Below, piece by piece: positions 8,728 through 11,651 of a DNA stretch of 11,651 bases. The translations under genes were made by a program, and so were the position numbers. Origin of the DNA: Acidobacteriota bacterium (lineage in GTDB: Bacteria; Acidobacteriota; Terriglobia; Terriglobales; Acidobacteriaceae); contig JAJZCX010000016.1 in assembly GCA_021851625.1 (NCBI GenBank), positions 1 through 11,651 on the forward strand, written 5' to 3'. The first letter of the stretch is position 1. Every line of letters begins with the position of its first letter. The notes under the pieces were generated by a model. The model saw only the letters and a program-made list of their open reading frames with translations, did not search any database and was not told the DNA's origin.

Positions 8728-8769
8728 TAGCTATTAGCTATTAGCTGCTAGCTTCTAGCTGCTAGCGAT
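8728..8769. repeat. Tandem heptanucleotide repeat, TAGCTNN x6
   Basis: Six 7-base units in a row on the plus strand: TAGCTAT, TAGCTAT, TAGCTGC, TAGCTTC, TAGCTGC, TAGCGAT. The first four or five bases are fixed while the last two vary. The array lies in the gap between adaptor and pump genes and ends 29 bases before the pump's GTG start. Each AGCT core is self-complementary, so the transcript could fold in several registers. Degenerate heptamer arrays are known as dispersed intergenic elements in some bacteria, for example the STRR repeats of cyanobacteria. Whether this is one of a dispersed family cannot be seen from one copy. Confidence 0.85.
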
Positions 8770-8833
8770 TCAATCGTGAATGTTCGCCATGCGGGGCGGC
8801 ATCCGTTCCATGAAAATAACAAGCGCGCACCCA

Positions 8834-9928
8834 CTACGGCAGTGGCTGCACCGGCATCCCATCGGCCAGAAACTGTGTGCCCGAAAGTATCACACGATCG
8901 CCGGGATGCAGCCCCTCCTTCACCTCATACGCATTGTTGGTGGCGTCGCCCAGCACCAAAGCACGCTGATGCGCGATGAAGCCGCCGTTGGACGGCTCGG
9001 CCACATAAACGAAAGGCTGCCCTCCCACGCGAATCACAGCGAGCACCGGCACGGTCGGCGCACTAGCCACGGCCCAAACCACACGCGCGCGCACCATCTG
9101 CGCATTGCGCAGAACATCGCGCGAAACGTGCACCTCCGCCTTCGCCAAAATGCCCTGCAACTGGTTGTCCACCTGCGGAGAAACAAAGCTGATCGTGGAG
9201 CGATCCAATACATTGCCCTGCTCATCGGTCAGTTCCACCGGCAGACCAACGCGAATGCGCGCTGCCCGCTCCGCCGGTATATAGATGTAGGCCTCAAGCT
9301 GCTGGTTCTCATCCACCGTGGTCAGCACCGTGGTTGAGGAAACATAATCCCCCACGTGCACCGGGATGTCGCCCACCACACCCGCAAAGGGAGCGGTGAT
9401 GTGGTAGTAGGCCAGTTGTTGTTGTGCGGATTTACGCGCAGCCACGGCTGCATCATAGTCGGCCTTGGAGTTGCGGTAGGCCTGATCAGCCTGCTGCATC
9501 GCATCCTGGCTAATGATGCCCGCGGCAAACAGCTTGCGCTGGCGCTCCACATTGCTCTGGTTGTACTGGTAGACGGCCAACTTCTGCTGTTCAGTCGATG
9601 CCTGCTGATCCACAATCGCCTGCTGCTGGCGCGGGTCGATCTCCATCAACTTCTGCCCGGCCTGCACTTGGTCGCCAGAGTGAACATATATCTGCGTCAA
9701 ATTGCCGCTCACCTGCGGCTGTATCGTTGCCGAGCGGCGTGACTTGATCGTGGCCACATAGGTGTCCGCCTCTGGAACCTTTTGCAGCACCACCGCCTCC
9801 GCCTTCACCGGCATGGCGGCCATGTGCGCCTGCGGAGCCGCAGCCGGAGCACTCGAACACGCCGTTGCCCATCCACACAAAACAACCAGCGCCGCGGCGC
9901 TCACACTCACATAAAATTTCGATCGCAA
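8834..9928 (-). CDS. RND efflux periplasmic adaptor (membrane fusion) lipoprotein
   Basis: A 364-residue AcrA/MexA-type adaptor linking the inner-membrane pump to an outer-membrane channel. The hydrophobic signal (about 5-20) ends in ATAC with Cys24 as the probable lipidation site; the residue at -3 is Ala rather than the usual Leu, so the lipobox is slightly weak. An Ala/Pro linker follows. Two lipoyl half-motifs (about 69-100, SGNLTQIYVHSGDQVQAGQ; and 174-206, ITAPFAGVVGDIPVHVGDYV) flank a Gln-rich alpha-hairpin (101-172). Beta-barrel and membrane-proximal parts extend to the C-terminus (HPGDRVILSGTQFLADGMPV). The length is typical of the family. The start is a TTG, chosen because GGGAG lies 7 bases upstream and the signal peptide begins there. 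It is the first gene of the minus-strand run, and no divergently encoded regulator sits beside it. Confidence 0.94.
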   Translation of the reverse strand: MRSKFYVSVSAAALVVLCGWATACSSAPAAAPQAHMAAMPVKAEAVVLQKVPEADTYVATIKSRRSATIQPQVSGNLTQIYVHSGDQVQAGQKLMEIDPRQQQAIVDQQASTEQQKLAVYQYNQSNVERQRKLFAAGIISQDAMQQADQAYRNSKADYDAAVAARKSAQQQLAYYHITAPFAGVVGDIPVHVGDYVSSTTVLTTVDENQQLEAYIYIPAERAARIRVGLPVELTDEQGNVLDRSTISFVSPQVDNQLQGILAKAEVHVSRDVLRNAQMVRARVVWAVASAPTVPVLAVIRVGGQPFVYVAEPSNGGFIAHQRALVLGDATNNAYEVKEGLHPGDRVILSGTQFLADGMPVQPLP

Positions 9929-9935
9929 CGTTCCA

Positions 9936-9940
9936 CTCCC
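9936..9940 (-). promoter_or_regulatory. Ribosome binding site fixing the TTG start of the adaptor gene
   Basis: GGGAG on the minus strand, 7 bases before TTG at 9928. No ATG or GTG near it would give a complete signal peptide, so this site decides the start. In the remaining bases up to the his promoter (9941-10074) I see no gene and no minus-strand -35/-10 pair good enough to call, although the adaptor operon's promoter should lie here. Confidence 0.65.
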
Positions 9941-10074
9941 GTCCCAAAATCTTGGCCTTCACTGAGGACTGTGCGGGACTCTTTAGCTGTCTAATACGAT
10001 GGGATGCTCGCCGTGGTTTCCCGGACGCATCTTTTTCTTAGCCCGGCACAAAATATCCTCTATCCATTCTCATT

Positions 10075-10102
10075 TTGACATTTTTGCCGTATCTGATATG
10101 TT
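10075..10102 (+). promoter_or_regulatory. Sigma-70-type promoter of the his operon, with extended -10
   Basis: A perfect -35 TTGACA (10075-10080), a 16-base spacer and the -10 TATGTT (10097-10102, 4 of 6 matches) preceded by TGA, which is the extended -10 TGn. Transcription would start about 7 bases downstream, near 10109. It faces hisI and is the only strong promoter in the divergent gap. Its position just ahead of a His-rich reading frame and a terminator fits a his operon leader. Confidence 0.75.
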
Positions 10103-10108
10103 GAACGT

Positions 10109-10189
10109 ATGCGGCTTCACGGACAGCACCGTCACCATCATCATGCCTCGACGGGCGTGTCGGCGAAGTCTTCTGAGCGGAATTTCTAA
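10109..10189 (+). CDS. hisL: his operon leader peptide (26 codons, six His)
   Basis: A small open reading frame that begins MRLHGQHRHHHHAS and ends at TAA 10187-10189. His is encoded at codons 4, 7 and 9-12, so codons 7-12 read H-R-H-H-H-H. Such a run is a hallmark of his leader peptides, where a ribosome short of charged tRNA-His stalls on the run and changes folding of the downstream RNA. The ATG has no Shine-Dalgarno and falls at the transcription start predicted from the promoter at 10075-10102, so the message may be leaderless. Codons 22-24 overlap the antiterminator strand 10173-10179. The product itself probably has no function beyond being translated. The alternative, an accidental His run, is unlikely given the promoter, terminator and hisI-hisG context. 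Confidence 0.8.
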   Translation: MRLHGQHRHHHHASTGVSAKSSERNF

Positions 10190-10216
10190 GCAGCACCAGA
10201 ATTCAAGATTCAGACG

Positions 10217-10249
10217 GCCCGCGGATGCGCTCAGCATCGGCGGGCTTTT
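10217..10249 (+). terminator. Attenuator terminator of the his leader
   Basis: The arms GCCCGCGGATGC (10217-10228) and GCATCGGCGGGC (10234-10245) pair in 11 of 12 positions (6 bp, one G-G mismatch, 5 bp) around the 5-base loop GCTCA. TTTT follows at 10246-10249. It stands 27 bases after the leader-peptide stop codon and 32 bases before the hisI ATG, the usual place for a regulated terminator. The T tract is short, so some read-through is expected. Confidence 0.82.
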
Positions 10250-10268
10250 CCATGTGCGTTTCTAAAAC

Positions 10269-10274
10269 GGAGAG
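10269..10274 (+). promoter_or_regulatory. Ribosome binding site of hisI
   Basis: GGAGAG, 7 bases before the ATG at 10282. It fixes the hisI start and rules out the longer in-frame start at 10225, which would lie inside the terminator hairpin. Confidence 0.85.
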
Positions 10275-10281
10275 AATACGA

Positions 10282-10650
10282 ATGACCACGGCAGCATCCA
10301 CGCAACCCACACTCGACTTCAGCAAGCTCGACGGACTCGTCCCAGGCATCGTCCAGGACGCCGCCACCGGAGCCGTGCTGATGACCGGCTTTCTGAATGA
10401 AGAAAGCTACCAAATGAGCCTGAATTCCGGCTTTGTCACCTTCTGGAGCCGCACTCGCAAAAAGCTCTGGATGAAGGGCGAGACCAGCGGCAATCGCCTG
10501 CGCATTGTTGAAGCGCTTACCGACTGCGACACGGACACGCTGCTCTTTCGCGTTGTTGTTGAAGGCGACGGCCTGGTCTGCCACGAAGGCACCGTGAGCT
10601 GTTTTACCAAACCGATTGCACTGCAAATCAAGAACGAGGCCGCACGATGA
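10282..10650 (+). CDS. hisI: Phosphoribosyl-AMP cyclohydrolase
   Basis: A 122-residue cytoplasmic enzyme that opens the adenine ring of phosphoribosyl-AMP, the third step of histidine synthesis. Family motifs are seen in order: VLMTGFLNEESY (32-43), SRTRKKLWMKGETSG (56-70), the metal-binding DCDTD (81-85) and the zinc-ligand region VCHEGTVSCF (99-108, Cys100 and Cys107). The length and the C-terminus soon after SCF show a stand-alone cyclohydrolase, without the HisE pyrophosphohydrolase domain fused to it in enterobacteria; a separate hisE is not in the window. It follows the attenuated leader and its TGA overlaps the hisG ATG (ATGA, 10647-10650), so the two are translationally coupled. Confidence 0.96.
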   Translation: MTTAASTQPTLDFSKLDGLVPGIVQDAATGAVLMTGFLNEESYQMSLNSGFVTFWSRTRKKLWMKGETSGNRLRIVEALTDCDTDTLLFRVVVEGDGLVCHEGTVSCFTKPIALQIKNEAAR

Positions 10651-11528
10651 GCACACCGAACAAACTCCGCCTGGGCATTCCCAAGGGAAGCCTGCAGGAC
10701 GCAACCATCGCATTGTTTGAGCGCGCAGGCTGGCGCATTTACGTCAGCAGCCGCTCCTACTTTCCCGGCATCGACGACACAGAGATCGAGTGCATGTTGA
10801 TCCGCGCGCAGGAGATGTCGCGCTACGTTGCACACGGAGCGCTCGATGTCGGCCTGACCGGCAACGATTGGGTGGTCGAAAACGGACTCGACGTGGTCAC
10901 GGTGAGCAGCCTGACCTATTCCAAGCAGAGCCGCCAAAAGGTGAAGTGGGTGCTCGCCGTGCCGGAGGATTCCCCCTACCAGCGCGCGGAGGATTTGGAA
11001 GGCAAGATCATTGCCACCGAATTAGTAGAGGCGACGAAAAAATACTTCGCCAGCAAAAATGTTTCCGTGAAGGTGGAGTTTAGCTGGGGCGCGACGGAAG
11101 TGAAGCCGCCCATGCTGGCCGACGCCATTGTTGAAGTGACCGAGACCGGCAGCAGCCTGCGCGCCAACCGCCTGCGCATCATTGACACGCTGATGGAGAG
11201 CGAGACGCAGTTGATCGCCAACCGCTCCGCCTACGCTGATCCGTGGAAGAAGCAGAAGATCGAAAACATTGCGCTGATGCTGCGCGGTGCGATTGACGCG
11301 CAAGGCCAGGTGGGCTTGATGCTGAACGCGCGCAAGGCCGGACTGCAAACGATTCTTGCCGTGCTGCCCGCTCTGAATGCGCCCACCGTCTCCACGCTGA
11401 GCGACCCGGAGTGGGTGGCGCTGAACACGATTCTCGACGAGCGCACGGTGCGCGACGTGATCCCGAAGCTGAAGGCCGCGGGCGCAACCGGCATCGTTGA
11501 GTATCCGCTGAGCAAGATCGTACTGTAA
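10647..11528 (+). CDS. hisG: ATP phosphoribosyltransferase, long form
   Basis: A 293-residue cytoplasmic enzyme that joins ATP and PRPP, the first committed step of histidine synthesis. The catalytic part starts with LRLGIPKGSLQDATIALFERAG (7-28) and has the D-V-G-L-T-G-x-D segment (67-74) and the PRPP-binding loop around VTETGSSLRANRL (164-176). After about residue 210 a C-terminal domain (ENIALMLRGAIDA..., IVEYPLSKIVL) matches the long-form HisG regulatory domain. In that class this domain gives histidine feedback inhibition and makes the HisZ partner unnecessary. The length is typical of the long form (about 290-300). The ATG overlaps the hisI stop. A gene that I take as hisD starts 21 bases after its TAA. 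Confidence 0.97.
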   Translation: MSTPNKLRLGIPKGSLQDATIALFERAGWRIYVSSRSYFPGIDDTEIECMLIRAQEMSRYVAHGALDVGLTGNDWVVENGLDVVTVSSLTYSKQSRQKVKWVLAVPEDSPYQRAEDLEGKIIATELVEATKKYFASKNVSVKVEFSWGATEVKPPMLADAIVEVTETGSSLRANRLRIIDTLMESETQLIANRSAYADPWKKQKIENIALMLRGAIDAQGQVGLMLNARKAGLQTILAVLPALNAPTVSTLSDPEWVALNTILDERTVRDVIPKLKAAGATGIVEYPLSKIVL

Positions 11529-11549
11529 CGCGAGGAAGCCACCACGCCC

Positions 11550-11651
11550 ATGCAAACGCACTCCACCTTTGGACGCACGGCACGGCGCACGGAAGAGTTG
11601 CTGCGGCAACTGGAGCAGCGCTCTTCCGTGGCCACGGCGCAATTGGAACCC
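11550..11651 (+). CDS. hisD: Probable histidinol dehydrogenase, N-terminal fragment
   Basis: An open frame of 34 codons from ATG at 11550 runs off the right edge. It reads MQTHSTFGRTARRTEELLRQ followed by LEQRSSVATAQLEP. GAGGAAG lies about 11 bases upstream, a usable though distant ribosome binding site. HisD proteins often begin with a variable helical region of this kind before the conserved RGD segment, and hisD commonly follows hisG. The conserved catalytic parts are outside the window, so the name rests on position and general character, not on a motif. Confidence 0.55.
   Translation, partial: MQTHSTFGRTARRTEELLRQLEQRSSVATAQLEP

Larger units (their letters stand above)
10109..10281 (+). 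promoter_or_regulatory. his operon transcription attenuator (leader RNA)
   Basis: This 173-base leader holds the parts of a ribosome-mediated attenuator. A possible 5' hairpin pairs 10115-10118 with 10165-10168 and 10122-10125 with 10158-10161, around the His codons. CTGAGCG (10173-10179) is perfectly complementary to CGCTCAG (10228-10234), which is the loop and closing pair of the terminator, so the two folds exclude each other. A ribosome stalled at codons 9-12 would leave 10173-10179 free and allow antitermination. A ribosome that reaches the stop codon would cover it and let the terminator form. I found no T-box or riboswitch-like elements. The folding is read by eye and not computed. Confidence 0.7.

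Noticed and set aside
9941..10074. Minus-strand promoter for the adaptor-pump operon
   Set aside because: Possible -10 boxes (TATTAG, TATTTT) occur, but none has a matching -35 at 16-18 bases, so no promoter is called although one is expected here.
9999..10265. 88-codon frame on the plus strand across the his leader
   Set aside because: It starts upstream of the promoter, runs through the terminator in a different frame from the His-rich peptide, and has no recognisable features.
10225..10281. hisI start at the ATG at 10225
   Set aside because: This ATG is inside the 5' arm of the attenuator terminator. The ATG at 10282 has a good GGAGAG and matches HisI N-termini.

Overview
The window looks like chromosomal DNA of a member of the Acidobacteriota (Terriglobia-like). 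This is an inference from the gene set: a CRTAC1-type FG-GAP/ASPIC protein beside a multiheme cytochrome-TPR protein, a HAE1-type RND pump, and a compact his operon starting hisI-hisG. No rRNA, mobile element or CRISPR is visible, and no sequence search was possible.

Minus strand, read from right to left (9928 down to 1): an RND efflux adaptor lipoprotein, a 134-base gap holding six copies of a TAGCTNN heptad repeat, the RND inner-membrane pump, a secreted FG-GAP/ASPIC (CRTAC1-family) protein, and a secreted pentaheme cytochrome c with a C-terminal TPR domain. A rho-independent terminator at 1180-1212 closes this run. After it come an Sfp-type 4'-phosphopantetheinyl transferase and, overlapping it by 10 bases, the start of an MFS (sialate:H+ symporter-like) transporter that is cut by the window edge. 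Adaptor and pump form one efflux system, with no outer-membrane channel in view. The FG-GAP protein and cytochrome are only 32 bases apart and are probably co-expressed.

Plus strand (10075 to 11651): the start of a histidine biosynthesis operon, hisI-hisG-(probably hisD). The 353 bases between the adaptor gene and hisI contain no ordinary protein gene, but the hisI-proximal half appears to be a his attenuator. It has a consensus -35 with an extended -10 (10075-10102), a 26-codon leader peptide with six His codons (10109-10189), and a GC-rich terminator followed by four T (10217-10249). A 7-bp alternative pairing (10173-10179 with 10228-10234) would break that terminator. The leader ATG lies about where transcription should start, so the leader peptide may be translated from a leaderless mRNA. 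This attenuator is the most interesting structure in the window. In the adaptor-proximal half (9929-10074) I see only the adaptor's ribosome binding site and no convincing minus-strand promoter.
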